From contig NZ_JAKCFB010000002.1 of NCBI RefSeq assembly GCF_024198235.1, positions 1 through 64,000 of the forward strand: a DNA stretch of 64,000 nucleotides, in the 5' to 3' direction. This document shows, piece by piece, positions 48,083 through 57,148 of the stretch; the first letter of the stretch is position 1; every line of letters begins with the position of its first letter. The position numbers and the translations under genes were made by a program. The notes under the pieces are model-generated. The model made no database searches. It saw only the letters and a program-made list of their open reading frames with translations, and was not told the DNA's origin. Source of the DNA: Myxococcus dinghuensis. GTDB taxonomy: Bacteria; Myxococcota; Myxococcia; Myxococcales; Myxococcaceae.

Positions 48083-48255
48083 GCGTCAGCCTCCTCCGGG
48101 GAGTCGTCCCCGCACCGCACGCGGGCCCAGGCCCGCCCTGTCCCGTGCCTACCCAAAGTCAGGCCGCTGCGCCATGCGTTCGTCGACGACTCCGAGCCTG
48201 TCGAATGTTACGACGAACGCCAGCCCTCGAAGTGCAGCGTGGACAGGAGCGTCGA

Positions 48256-48591
48256 ATGAGTCTTCTGGTGATTTGTGAGTTCAAGACACGGACCGGCGGC
48301 GAGGCGGAGTTCCTGCGGGCGGCGCGGGCATTGGCCTCCGTCGCCGCGACCGAGCCCGGGACGTTGCGCTACCAGTGGTTCACCACGCAGAAGCCCGGTC
48401 ACTATTCGATCATCGAGGAGTACGCGGACGCCGACGCGGCCGAGACCCACAACAACCACGTGGGCTCGCTGCTCCGTGAACTCTTCGCGGTGTCGGACCT
48501 GGTGTCGATTTCGTTCTTCGGGGAGCTCAACGCGTACTTGCGCGAGTGGGCGACCGGCCGCGAGGGTGTCGCGGTCCACGTCGCGTTGTGA
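48256..48591 (+). CDS. Antibiotic biosynthesis monooxygenase (ABM)-family protein
   Basis: 111 residues from ATG 48256 with AGGAG upstream. The small ferredoxin-like ABM fold is shown by SLLVICEFKTRTGGEAEFLR, TEPGTLRYQWFTTQKPGHYS, IIEEYADADAAETHNNH and the final LVSISFFGEL. Members are cofactor-free monooxygenases, haem-degrading proteins or quinone-related enzymes. Nothing in this sequence decides which. Convergent with the LysR gene, only 12 nt apart. Confidence 0.85.
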   Translation: MSLLVICEFKTRTGGEAEFLRAARALASVAATEPGTLRYQWFTTQKPGHYSIIEEYADADAAETHNNHVGSLLRELFAVSDLVSISFFGELNAYLREWATGREGVAVHVAL

Positions 48592-48603
48592 CGTCGCCCG
48601 GGG

Positions 48604-49512
48604 TCAGGCCTGCTCCGCCGAGGCCTTGATGAAGTCGACGAACGCCCGGAGCGGCGCTGGCACGAAGCGCCGCCCGGGGTAGTAGAGGAACGGTCCGGAG
48701 AAGGACAGCCACCAGGGCTCGAGGACGGGTTCGAGGACGCCACGGTCCAGGTGCGGGCGCAGCCAGTCCTCGAAGAGGTAGATGATTCCGCTCCCGGCGA
48801 TCGCCGCGTCGACGGCGAGGTCCGTCGCGCCTCCGACCCGGACGATCAACGGCCCCGTCGGCTCGACCTTGACGACCTCGCCCTCCTTCTCGAACTCCCA
48901 CTCCGTCATCGTCCCGCTCGGGAAACGGCCGCGCAGACAGGCGTGGTCGAGCAGGTCGCGGGGGTGCCCCGGCCGCCCCTGCCGCGCGAGGTAGGTCGGG
49001 GACGCGGCGGCGGCGTAGCGCTGGACCCGGGGCCCGATGGGCACCGCGATCATGTCCTGCTCCAGCCGGTCGTCGTAGCGGATGCCGGCGTCGCACCCGG
49101 CCGCGAGCACGTCGACGAAGCTCTCGTCCGTCATCACCTCCAGCCGGACCTCGGGATAGGCGGCGAGGAAGGGCGGGACGATGCGGGGCAGGACCAGCCT
49201 CGCCGCACTGACGGGGACGTTGAGCCGCAACACCCCCGCCGGACGGTCGCGAAAGCCGTTCACCACGTCGAGGGCCGCCTCCACCTCCGTCAAGGCGGGG
49301 CCGAGCCGCGCGAGCAACCCCTCGCCCGCTTCCGTGAGGACGACACTGCGCGTCGTCCGGTTGAGCAGGCGGACCCCGAGCTGGGCCTCCAGCCGGCGCA
49401 CCGCCTCGCTGAGGCTGGACGCGCTGCTCCCGCTTTCGCGCGCGCCATCGCGGAAGCCCCCGGCGCGAGCCACGGCCAGGAAGGCATTCAAGTCGCCAAG
49501 GTCGACCTTCAT
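48604..49512 (-). CDS. LysR-family transcriptional regulator
   Basis: 302 residues. N-terminal winged helix (DLNAFLAVARAGGFRDGARE then SLSEAVRRLEAQLGVRLLNR) and a periplasmic-binding-like effector domain (VLRLNVPVSAARLVLPRIVP, ... AAGCDAGIRYDDRLEQDM). It diverges from an aldo/keto reductase gene; a dyad containing a T-N11-A box lies between the two starts. The reductase is the likely target, together with autoregulation. Confidence 0.92.
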   Translation of the reverse strand: MKVDLGDLNAFLAVARAGGFRDGARESGSSASSLSEAVRRLEAQLGVRLLNRTTRSVVLTEAGEGLLARLGPALTEVEAALDVVNGFRDRPAGVLRLNVPVSAARLVLPRIVPPFLAAYPEVRLEVMTDESFVDVLAAGCDAGIRYDDRLEQDMIAVPIGPRVQRYAAAASPTYLARQGRPGHPRDLLDHACLRGRFPSGTMTEWEFEKEGEVVKVEPTGPLIVRVGGATDLAVDAAIAGSGIIYLFEDWLRPHLDRGVLEPVLEPWWLSFSGPFLYYPGRRFVPAPLRAFVDFIKASAEQA

Positions 49513-49513
49513 T

Positions 49514-49529
49514 GTTCGCCGCTCCGAAC
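49514..49529. promoter_or_regulatory. Candidate LysR box GTTCG-N6-CGAAC
   Basis: Perfect 5-bp dyad around 6 nt, containing the T-N11-A spacing typical of LysR sites, one base upstream of the LysR start and 78 bp upstream of the divergent reductase start. Confidence 0.4.
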
Positions 49530-49607
49530 AGCCCGTGCGGACTGTACCTGGTTTCCGCCAGCCGGCGGCGGCGTACCTTTGCCTCGTCCTCGTTCGAAGG
49601 AGCGCGC

Positions 49608-50486
49608 ATGTCCAGCATCGATCAGGTCGGAACGTTCAGCCTGGGTGACCGCCGCGTGAAGCGGCTCGGCTATGGCGCCATGCAACTGGCGGGGCCCGGC
49701 GTGTTCGGCCCGCCGAAGGACCGGGGCGCGGCCCTGGCCGTGCTGCGCGAGGCCGTCGCGCGCGGGGTCGACCACATCGACACCAGCGACTTCTATGGCC
49801 CCCACGTCACCAATCAGTTGATCCGCGAGGCGCTGCACCCCTATCGCGCCGGCCTCACCCTCGTCACCAAGGTCGGCGCGCGGCGAGGCGCGGATGGCTC
49901 CTGGATTCCGGCCTTCTCGCGCGAGGAGCTGACCCAGGCGGTCCACGACAACCTCCACAATCTGGGGCTGGAGGTGCTCGACGTGGTCAACCTTCGCTGC
50001 ATGTTCAGCGTGCATCACCCCGCGGAGGGCTCGCTGGAGGCGCCGCTCCGCGTGCTCGTCGACCTCCAACGGCAGGGGCTCGTCCGCCACATCGGGTTGA
50101 GCAACGTCACGCGCGCGCAGGTCGCGGAGGGGCGCCGCATCTGCGCCATCGCCTGCGTGCAGAACCAATACAACCTGGCGCACCGAGGTGACGATGCGCT
50201 CATCGACGAGCTCGCCCGTGAGGGCATCGCGTACGTGCCGTTCTTCCCGCTCGGCGGCTTCACCCCGCTGCAGTCGTCGACCTTGTCGGAGGTCGCCGCG
50301 CGCCTGGGTGCCACGCCCATGCAGGTGGCGCTCGCATGGCTCCTGCGGCGCTCGCCCAACATCCTGCTGATTCCCGGCACCTCCTCCGTCGCGCACCTGC
50401 GGGAGAACCTCGCCGCCGCCGAGCTCCGGCTTCCGGACGACGTGCTCCAGGCACTGGACACCGTGGCGGGTATCGCTTCCGCCTGA
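49608..50486 (+). CDS. Aldo/keto reductase
   Basis: 292 residues from ATG 49608 with AAGGAG 5 nt upstream. A TIM-barrel NADPH-dependent oxidoreductase: RLGYGAMQLAGPGVFG at the start, catalytic HIDTSDFYG (Asp and Tyr), Lys in LTLVTKVG, and cofactor-site residues in the late IPGTSSVAHLRENLAA. The active-site His region is LDVVNLRCM, where many relatives have a D..H motif. Reduces aldehydes or ketones; substrate unknown. Probably regulated by the divergent LysR. Confidence 0.9.
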   Translation: MSSIDQVGTFSLGDRRVKRLGYGAMQLAGPGVFGPPKDRGAALAVLREAVARGVDHIDTSDFYGPHVTNQLIREALHPYRAGLTLVTKVGARRGADGSWIPAFSREELTQAVHDNLHNLGLEVLDVVNLRCMFSVHHPAEGSLEAPLRVLVDLQRQGLVRHIGLSNVTRAQVAEGRRICAIACVQNQYNLAHRGDDALIDELAREGIAYVPFFPLGGFTPLQSSTLSEVAARLGATPMQVALAWLLRRSPNILLIPGTSSVAHLRENLAAAELRLPDDVLQALDTVAGIASA

Positions 50487-50550
50487 CTCGGGCGCCCCTA
50501 CGACGGGAGGCGGCCAACGGCTGGCTGCCTCGGAGCGCGGGACTCCGCCC

Positions 50551-50569
50551 GCGGGCGCTCAGCGCCCGC
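50551..50569. terminator. Hairpin containing the stop codon of the lipoprotein gene
   Basis: Perfect 8-bp stem GCGGGCGC/GCGCCCGC with the 3-nt loop TCA, 65 nt after the reductase stop. The loop is the TGA stop of the convergent gene at 50559-50927, so one structure may serve both transcripts. Confidence 0.45.
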
Positions 50570-50927
50570 GCACGGTGCAGGAGCTCTTGATGTAGTCCAC
50601 GTCCTCGTAATAGGCGCACGAGAAGGACACATCGAGCTTGTCCGTCGCGGTGCAATCCTGGCGCCCGGTCTGACGGGTGAGGTCCGTTTCCAGGTCCACG
50701 CAGTCGCAGCTCTTGCAGCTCTCCTTCTTGCTCAGGCACAGATGGCTCGTCGTGGCGCTGACGAGGGTCGCGCAGTACTGCGTGGCGCGCTTGCAGCTCG
50801 TGTCACCACACTCGATCGTCTCCGGGAACGACTGGGGCTCCTCGTTCCCGTCGTCCTTGCCCGAACCACCACCGCAGCCCACCACCAGCATGGAGAGAAG
50901 CACCAGGTACCGCGTCGTCGCCTTCAT
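50559..50927 (-). CDS. Cysteine-rich lipoprotein
   Basis: 122 residues from ATG 50927 with GGGAGGAC upstream. Signal peptide with lipobox LVVGCGGG. The mature part has about ten cysteines (IECGDTSCKRATQYCAT, CLSKKESCKSCDCVDLE, DCTATD, FSCAYYE, SSCTVRG), suggesting several disulfides. Charged linker after the lipid anchor (GKDDGNEEPQSF). No family recognised. Monocistronic. Confidence 0.78.
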   Translation of the reverse strand: MKATTRYLVLLSMLVVGCGGGSGKDDGNEEPQSFPETIECGDTSCKRATQYCATLVSATTSHLCLSKKESCKSCDCVDLETDLTRQTGRQDCTATDKLDVSFSCAYYEDVDYIKSSCTVRGR

Positions 50928-51206
50928 GTCGTCCTCCCGAGGAGTCGCGGGGGCATGAACGCCCCCTCCTCGCAGGAGAGACAGGCCGGGCGGCACCGTT
51001 GCAGGGAATCGACCGCCCCCTCCTGATTGTGGGTGACGCAGGGGCATACCGGGGCGCGAGCGGCCCCTCCAGCGTCGGACACCGACGCTCCGGCCCTCCC
51101 CTCGACATGACTGCTTCTTTCCCCCGCGGGAAGGGCACTTGCACCTGCCCGCCCCCGACTCCAGCGTCGAGGAGAGACAGCGAGACACGGAGGGGGGGCC
51201 GAACCC

Positions 51207-53045
51207 ATGGCGGACCAACTGACGCAGCAAGAGAAATCCCAGGAGCCCATCATCCCGGTCCAGCCTGGAATCCAGGAGGGGCGCCGCATCGAGGACCACG
51301 CGCTCATCGGGAACCTGCGCTCCGCGGCGCTGGTCGCCAGGGACGGGACGATCGACTGGTTGTGCCTGCCGGACTTCGACTCCGACGCCTGCTTCGCGAG
51401 CCTGCTCGGGAACGCGGAGAACGGCGAGTGGGCGCTCACGCCGAGCGACCCCATCCAGGAGGTCACCCGCCGCTACCGCAAGGACACGTTGATCCTCGAG
51501 ACGGACTTCACCTGTGACTCCGGCTCCGTGCGGGTGATTGATTTCATGCCCGTCCGCCAGGAGTTCCCCACGCTCGTCAGGACCGTCGTGGGCCTGAAGG
51601 GGACGGTGGCCATGCAGTCGAAGCTGACGCCCCGCTTCGCCTTCGGCCGCTCCATTCCCCGGGTGGAGAGCGTGGAGGGCTCGCTCCGGGCCTTCGCCGG
51701 TCCCGACGCCTTGTTCCTCCGACGGACCGACCGGGACGCCCCGTCGCCCCTGGTCTCGAACTTCCACGTGACCGAGGGCCAGCGCTTCTCCTGGGTGATG
51801 AGCTGGAACTACTCCTGGCTGAACCAGGTCCCGCCGCGCCTGGATGCGGACGAGGCCGAGCGGAACACCGAGCGCTTCTGGACCGACTGGGTCTCTGGAA
51901 TCGTCCCGCCCCCGAAGTACCGCGACGCGGTGGTCCGGTCGCTCATCACCATCAAGGCCTGCACCTTCGAGAGCACGGGGGGCATCGTGGCCGCGCCCAC
52001 CACCTCCCTCCCGGAGACGCCGGGAGGCCTGCGCAACTGGGACTACCGCTTCACGTGGTTGCGCGACGCGGTGCTCGCGCACCATGCCCTGTCCATCGCG
52101 GGCCTGGAAAGCGAGGCGGGCTCGTTCTGGAAGTGGGTGCTGCGCGCCATCGCCGGGGACCCCGCCCAGTTGCAGATCATGTACGGAATCCGTGGCGAGC
52201 GACGCCTCACGGAAGCCAACCTCGAGTGGCTCGATGGCTACGGTGGCGCGAAGCCGGTGCGCATCGGCAACGGCGCCTATGACCAGTTCCAGCTCGACGT
52301 GCTCGGCGAGGTGTCCGCGGTCCTCTACGCGGGCGCGAAGTACTACAACAAGGTCGACCCCGTCGCGCAGCGCGCGCTGCTCAACGTCGCCGAGCAGGCG
52401 ATGAAGGTCTGGAGGAACCCCGACAAGGGCATCTGGGAGATGCGCGGGCCGGACCGCCACTTCACGGCCTCCAAGGTGGCCGCGTGGGCGGCGATCGACC
52501 GGGCCATCAAGGCGTCGGACGAGACCAGGATGGTCGCCCCCATGGAGCGGCTGCTCGAGGCCCGGGAGGACATCTTCGAGGAGGTCTGCGCGAAGGGGTT
52601 CGACCCCGAACTGAACAGCTTCGTGCAGTACTACGGCGGCAAGGAACTGGACGCGAGCCTGCTCTACATCCCCCTGCTCGACTTCCTCCCCGCGACCGAC
52701 CCGCGGGTGGTCGGCACGGTGGAGCAGATCGAACGCCAGTTGATCCAGGACGGGCTGGTGCTCCGCTTCAAGCCGGACGCCACCGGTTCAGTGGATGGGC
52801 TCGTCGGGGAGGAAGGCACCTTCCTCGCCTGCTCCTTCTGGCTCGTCGACACGTACCAGATGATGGGGCGCTTCGAGGACGCCCGGCGGCTCTTCGAGAT
52901 GCTGCTCTCGTTGAGCAATGACCTGGGACTCCTCGCCGAGGAATACATGCCGAGCCTGCGCACGCAGCTCGGCAACTTCCCGCAGGCGTTCAGCCACTTC
53001 TCGCTCGTCAACGCGGCGTACGCGGTCACCACGGCACGCGCCTGA
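51207..53045 (+). CDS. Glycoside hydrolase family 15 protein (glucoamylase/trehalase type)
   Basis: 612 residues. An N-terminal beta-sandwich (HALIGNLRSAALVARDGTID WLCLPDFDSDACFAS) precedes an (alpha/alpha)6 barrel. The barrel shows GLRNWDYRFTWLRDAVL, NAYDQFQLDVLGE-like sequence (NGAYDQFQLDVLGE), KGIWEMRGPDRHFTASKVAA and EEGTFLACSFWLVDTYQMMG, with the usual acidic residues near ELNSFVQYY and EEGTF. GH15 members of this bacterial type hydrolyse trehalose or alpha-glucans. Trehalose or glycogen turnover is a reasonable guess in a sporulating organism. No signal peptide, so cytoplasmic. Confidence 0.9.
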   Translation: MADQLTQQEKSQEPIIPVQPGIQEGRRIEDHALIGNLRSAALVARDGTIDWLCLPDFDSDACFASLLGNAENGEWALTPSDPIQEVTRRYRKDTLILETDFTCDSGSVRVIDFMPVRQEFPTLVRTVVGLKGTVAMQSKLTPRFAFGRSIPRVESVEGSLRAFAGPDALFLRRTDRDAPSPLVSNFHVTEGQRFSWVMSWNYSWLNQVPPRLDADEAERNTERFWTDWVSGIVPPPKYRDAVVRSLITIKACTFESTGGIVAAPTTSLPETPGGLRNWDYRFTWLRDAVLAHHALSIAGLESEAGSFWKWVLRAIAGDPAQLQIMYGIRGERRLTEANLEWLDGYGGAKPVRIGNGAYDQFQLDVLGEVSAVLYAGAKYYNKVDPVAQRALLNVAEQAMKVWRNPDKGIWEMRGPDRHFTASKVAAWAAIDRAIKASDETRMVAPMERLLEAREDIFEEVCAKGFDPELNSFVQYYGGKELDASLLYIPLLDFLPATDPRVVGTVEQIERQLIQDGLVLRFKPDATGSVDGLVGEEGTFLACSFWLVDTYQMMGRFEDARRLFEMLLSLSNDLGLLAEEYMPSLRTQLGNFPQAFSHFSLVNAAYAVTTARA

Positions 53046-53113
53046 CGTGTCGGGGCACCGGGCAAGGCGCCCCCGCGTTGCCGGGGGCCGTCGCCGTCCG
53101 TTAGCCTCGCGCG

Positions 53114-53629
53114 ATGATTCAGGGGTTCGATACGAGTTGGCTGCTGGTGGGCGTCCTCGTCGTCGCGTCGTTCGTGGCCCAGGCCTTCTTGCTCAAGGAC
53201 AGCACGCTGCTCTGGTTCATCATCGACGAGCGCCGCCTGCGCGCCAGGGGCGAGCCGGCGGAGGCCACGGTCCTGGAGCTCGAGCCCAGCAGCTGGCGCA
53301 TCAACAAGCGCCGCGTCATCGTCCTGCGCCTCCAGGTGCGTCAACGGGGGCACCCCGCCTATGAAGCCCGGACGCGAACCACCCTCGCCGGCTGGCAGAT
53401 GTCGGGTGTCATGGAGAAGGGCATGACGCTGGAGGTGCGCGTCGACCCGAAGGACCCGCGCCGCGTGGCCGTGGTGCGGCCCCTCTCGTTCCCCAGGCCC
53501 CTGAACGCCCTGCTGCCTCGCGCCGACAACGTGCAGGCCATGCGGGACCTCCAACGCCTCCGGGACGAAGGGCTCATCAGCGCGGACGAGTTCGAGCAGA
53601 AGCGCTCCGCCATCCTGGAGCGGCTGTAG
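53114..53629 (+). CDS. SHOCT-domain membrane protein
   Basis: 171 residues from ATG 53114. One N-terminal membrane segment (WLLVGVLVVASFVAQAFLL), then a soluble beta-domain like DUF3592 (EPAEATVLELEPSSWRINKR, LEVRVDPKDPRRVAVVRP). At the C-terminus a SHOCT motif is present (DLQRLRDEGLISADEFEQKR). SHOCT domains are short oligomerisation or membrane-association modules. Function unknown. It follows the GH15 gene by 68 bp and may share its transcript. Confidence 0.82.
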   Translation: MIQGFDTSWLLVGVLVVASFVAQAFLLKDSTLLWFIIDERRLRARGEPAEATVLELEPSSWRINKRRVIVLRLQVRQRGHPAYEARTRTTLAGWQMSGVMEKGMTLEVRVDPKDPRRVAVVRPLSFPRPLNALLPRADNVQAMRDLQRLRDEGLISADEFEQKRSAILERL

Positions 53630-53973
53630 CCGCCCCGGGCCTACCCGACAGGTCTCCCCACCGAGCCCCCCCGGGCGTGGGCGCCAGTACCCGCTTCGGC
53701 GGGGCGGATCCGGACCGGGAATCGCGCGAAGCGCGCTTCGGGCCAACCACGACGAAGAACGCGCCTGCGTTCGCGCTGGACGCAGACACCGAGCCCCCGA
53801 GCGCGTGCCCCCTCAGACGTTCCCTGGGACGAGCCCGCCTCCACGGGTGGCCTTGCGATTGCAAATACAACCGCCCGATGACCCTTGTCGCCACACGACA
53901 CGCTTCGGTGACAACGGCATCCGCGTAGACGTCAGCGGCATCCCTCCCGCGTTCTCTCCAGAATGGAATCGCT
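53630..53973. other. Intergenic region with a 14-bp palindrome
   Basis: 344 bp without a convincing gene. It contains the perfect palindrome CGAAGCGCGCTTCG at 53727-53740 and a short AT-rich stretch near 53855-53875 that may belong to the promoter of the large gene downstream. Confidence 0.4.
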
Positions 53974-56900
53974 GTGACCAGCTCCTCGACGCCTCACCTC
54001 CCGCCCCCGCCCCCCACCACCGAAGTCATCAGCGTCCCCATCGACAATCCGCTCGACGTCGATGGCGACAACGGGGAGTTCCGCCTCGTCCAGACCGGCT
54101 CCGTCATGGCCCTGGTCGGCGTCAACGACGACAGCAATCTCCAGGGCTACTTCAGCGCGTCGACCCTCAACTACCTCAGCCGCCCCCAAGGGAATCCGAA
54201 ACGACTGGGCCGCTGGACTCCCTTCACCATCGAGACGGACTCCACGCAATCCTCCCTCGCCTTCCAGACCGAGAAGCGCATCGGCGTGGTCGCGGTCCAA
54301 GGCGTCGTCTACATCTTCTGGATCGACACCACGAACCACGTCCTGTGCGCGACGCGCGTCTCCCCCGACTCGACACGCTCCACGACGGACTGGTGTCAAA
54401 TCGAGCTGCCGGCCACTGCGACGGGAGGCACCCCGACCCCCATCAGGATCAGCGCCAAGGGCGTGTCGGCCTGCGCCGGCAAGGGTGACACGGAGATCCT
54501 CCTCAACTACCTCGCCTGGGACTCCACGCAGAACAAGCTGCTGGTCTGGAACGTCGTCCTGGACACGGGTGATTACGATCCGCTCACCAACAACTGGGTC
54601 GCCAAGGTTCCGTCCTGGTCCGTGACGCCCCCCGCCACCAATCCCGCCCAGACGTCCTCGTCGATTTCGAACCTCGACATCCGCACCATCCTCGTCACCC
54701 AGCCGGGAGCAACCTCCACCGACGCTCCCGTCAATTGCGTCATCGCCGCGTTGTGGGATGAATCCCACGCCACCTCGACCACCTTCTCCTGGACGCTGGA
54801 CGCCGCGTGCCACGCCAACCGCAGCTCCGCGCCGGCCCCCATGCTCCTCGCCTGGCCCAGTGCGCTCAAGAGCCGCAAGGCCCGGGGAACGACGCTGGCC
54901 GTGGACCCCGCTGGACGACTCGTCGCCTTGTTCGCCGACAGCAACAACAGCGACGCGATCTCCATCGCCGTGATTCAAGACATCCTCCCCCTGCGCCAGA
55001 TCGACACCTCGGCCGCGCCCACCTGGACGGAGTACGGCAAGGTCTTCCCGAACACGACCGAGGACACGGAAGGGCCCCTGGCGATGAACTTCTCGTTCGG
55101 CGCCATCCCCGTGACGTCGGCCCAGAACGCCACCACCCTCCCCATCATCCTCGGGATGGCGTGGGTCCGCAGCTCGTCCTCGCCCGGCTCGCCCATCCAG
55201 ATGTCCTCCCTGAAGTACGGCGACTTCACCCTGCAGACCGCCCTGCACCCGCCGAAGCAGGAGTACACGGGCAGGCGTCTGCTCACGTCGATCTGCGATC
55301 CATTCCCCATGCCCATCCCGGCGCCGGAGGTCTGGGGGAACTCCAGCCCCGACGGCATGGCCGACTGGAACATGTTCGACTACGAGATGAACACGACCCA
55401 GGAAGACGTGGTCTTGAACCAGATCGACTTCTCCGCGACCCTGGGAATCCAGTACTCCACACGCACCATGGGCGGGTTCAACGGCGTCAAGGATGGCGTC
55501 AGCGCCGGCGTGTCCGTGAAGGTCGGAGGCTCGGGACACTTCGCCTGGCAGGACGGCAAGTTCACGGCCCAGAGCATCAAGGTGCAGACGAAGGCCTACC
55601 GCCATCCCTACTTCCCGCTCGCGGACGCGTCTCCCTACCTGGTCCGCCCCTACGGGTGCTACTTCGGACGGTCCCTGTTCTGGCTGCGCTCCCAATACGG
55701 GACGGCCGCGAACCTCGCCTTCAACCAGAACACGTCGTTCAGCCCGGCGCCGCTCACCATGGCCCACTGGCCCGTCGTCTCGAAGGACTCGGATGAAACC
55801 GCGGCAGGCGACTTCTTCAGCTACGCGTGCACGCCCGGCGTGGTCGACTCCTACACCGAGGCGGCGATCAACGCCCGGATGTTCAGCCTGTACAACGAGT
55901 GCGTGAACAGGCTGGTGGCCGCAGGCAAGAGCCAGGCGGACATCCAGAAGATCTTCACGGCGCCGGATGGCACCGACCTCAGCCAGTTCTACACGGGCAA
56001 CAACTACGTCGCGGCCGTCGTCGAGAAGTACGGCACGGAAACCAACCTCAATGGCCAGAAGTACCTCAAGTTCGCCATGAGCGGCGGCTCGGTCTGCGAC
56101 GGCGAGTACCGGGTGTCGAACAGCGAGACCGCGGGCTTCGGCGTCCACCTGGACATCAACGCGTATGCGGGCTTCGTCTCCAACGCGGAGGTCGGGAGCC
56201 GGATCGGCTTCTCTGGCTCGCAGGAGACGTACAAAGGCGGCTCGTTCGACTTCTCCTTCTCGTTCAAGCGCGATTCGACGAGCGCCATCTCGAGCGGCGT
56301 CGGCGTCTACACCTACCTGAACACGCTGGCGCCGACGCAGTCCATGTCGGCCCGGCTGTACATGCTCAAGGAGGCGTATCTGTGGGCGCTCGAGCTGAAG
56401 TACTTCCCGGCCATCGCCCGTGATTGGTACATCCAGTCCCTGGCCAACGCCAAGGCGCAGGGGGAGTTCTCCTCCCCGCTGGACGAGCCCAACCTGAACA
56501 TGCTCTCCGGCACCACGTCGGCGGACAACCTCCTGCTCTACGAGCAGTCGCTGCCCACGCGCTTCCTGTTCGTCGTCACGGGCTGGGACCAGGGGCCGGA
56601 GGTCTACACACCCACCAACGTGCCCAAGAACCTGCCCGGTGGATACGACATCGCCACCTTCAACTCCGGCGTCCAGGATGGCGCCACCTTCAACCTGCCG
56701 GGGCCGTGCGACGTGGCCTATGGCGCGAACGGCCACTTCCGCTTCATCCCGGGCGTGACGGGCTCCATCACCTTCAACGCGGCGACCTTCGGAGACCCGC
56801 AATCCGGTGGCGCGAACCTGGGCTACTACCGGCAGGTCGGCTATCCCAACCGCTCGGCGTACAACGTCCAGCAGGACTTCGACCGGGTCTGCGGCGAGGG

Positions 56901-57063
56901 GGCGTCGTGGAACCTGGGAGATGAGCCGACGACGGTGGCGTTCGGAATCGACACGCTCTGGAACGTGGTCGGAGGACTGACTGGGAACGTCACCGCGTCG
57001 GATGCCAGGTTCGGGGATCCGGCACGCGGGAAAGGCAAGGAGCTTCGCGTCCTGAACAAGTAG
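53974..57063 (+). CDS. Large protein of unknown function with C-terminal YGANG/FGDP repeats
   Basis: 1029 residues, GTG start at 53974, no strong ribosome site. No signal peptide. Residues about 30-400 are strand-rich with recurring VVAVQGVVYIFWID-like units, suggesting a beta-propeller. A middle part (IDFSATLGIQYSTRTMGGFN ... SVKVGGSGHFAWQDGKF) has amphipathic strands, followed by a helical part (EAAINARMFSLYNECVNRLV). The last 130 residues hold two copies of one module: VAYGANGHFRFIPGVTGSIT..FGDP and VAFGIDTLWNVVGGLTGNVT..FGDP. Modules of this kind recur in secreted proteins of actinobacteria and fungi. Function unknown. A hairpin terminator follows. Confidence 0.7.
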   Translation: MTSSSTPHLPPPPPTTEVISVPIDNPLDVDGDNGEFRLVQTGSVMALVGVNDDSNLQGYFSASTLNYLSRPQGNPKRLGRWTPFTIETDSTQSSLAFQTEKRIGVVAVQGVVYIFWIDTTNHVLCATRVSPDSTRSTTDWCQIELPATATGGTPTPIRISAKGVSACAGKGDTEILLNYLAWDSTQNKLLVWNVVLDTGDYDPLTNNWVAKVPSWSVTPPATNPAQTSSSISNLDIRTILVTQPGATSTDAPVNCVIAALWDESHATSTTFSWTLDAACHANRSSAPAPMLLAWPSALKSRKARGTTLAVDPAGRLVALFADSNNSDAISIAVIQDILPLRQIDTSAAPTWTEYGKVFPNTTEDTEGPLAMNFSFGAIPVTSAQNATTLPIILGMAWVRSSSSPGSPIQMSSLKYGDFTLQTALHPPKQEYTGRRLLTSICDPFPMPIPAPEVWGNSSPDGMADWNMFDYEMNTTQEDVVLNQIDFSATLGIQYSTRTMGGFNGVKDGVSAGVSVKVGGSGHFAWQDGKFTAQSIKVQTKAYRHPYFPLADASPYLVRPYGCYFGRSLFWLRSQYGTAANLAFNQNTSFSPAPLTMAHWPVVSKDSDETAAGDFFSYACTPGVVDSYTEAAINARMFSLYNECVNRLVAAGKSQADIQKIFTAPDGTDLSQFYTGNNYVAAVVEKYGTETNLNGQKYLKFAMSGGSVCDGEYRVSNSETAGFGVHLDINAYAGFVSNAEVGSRIGFSGSQETYKGGSFDFSFSFKRDSTSAISSGVGVYTYLNTLAPTQSMSARLYMLKEAYLWALELKYFPAIARDWYIQSLANAKAQGEFSSPLDEPNLNMLSGTTSADNLLLYEQSLPTRFLFVVTGWDQGPEVYTPTNVPKNLPGGYDIATFNSGVQDGATFNLPGPCDVAYGANGHFRFIPGVTGSITFNAATFGDPQSGGANLGYYRQVGYPNRSAYNVQQDFDRVCGEGASWNLGDEPTTVAFGIDTLWNVVGGLTGNVTASDARFGDPARGKGKELRVLNK

Positions 57064-57097
57064 CCTGCCGCGACGAACGCGGCGGCCAACAGGCCAG

Positions 57098-57132
57098 CGG
57101 GTGCGAGCGCGCGCTTCCTGCGCTCGCACCCG
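57098..57132. terminator. Bidirectional hairpin between convergent genes
   Basis: Perfect 12-bp stem CGGGTGCGAGCG/CGCTCGCACCCG with an 11-nt loop, between the convergent large gene (stop 57063) and sigma-factor gene (stop 57149). The stem alone is strong enough to terminate; no T-run. Confidence 0.6.
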
Positions 57133-57148
57133 AACGTCCGGCCAGGCT

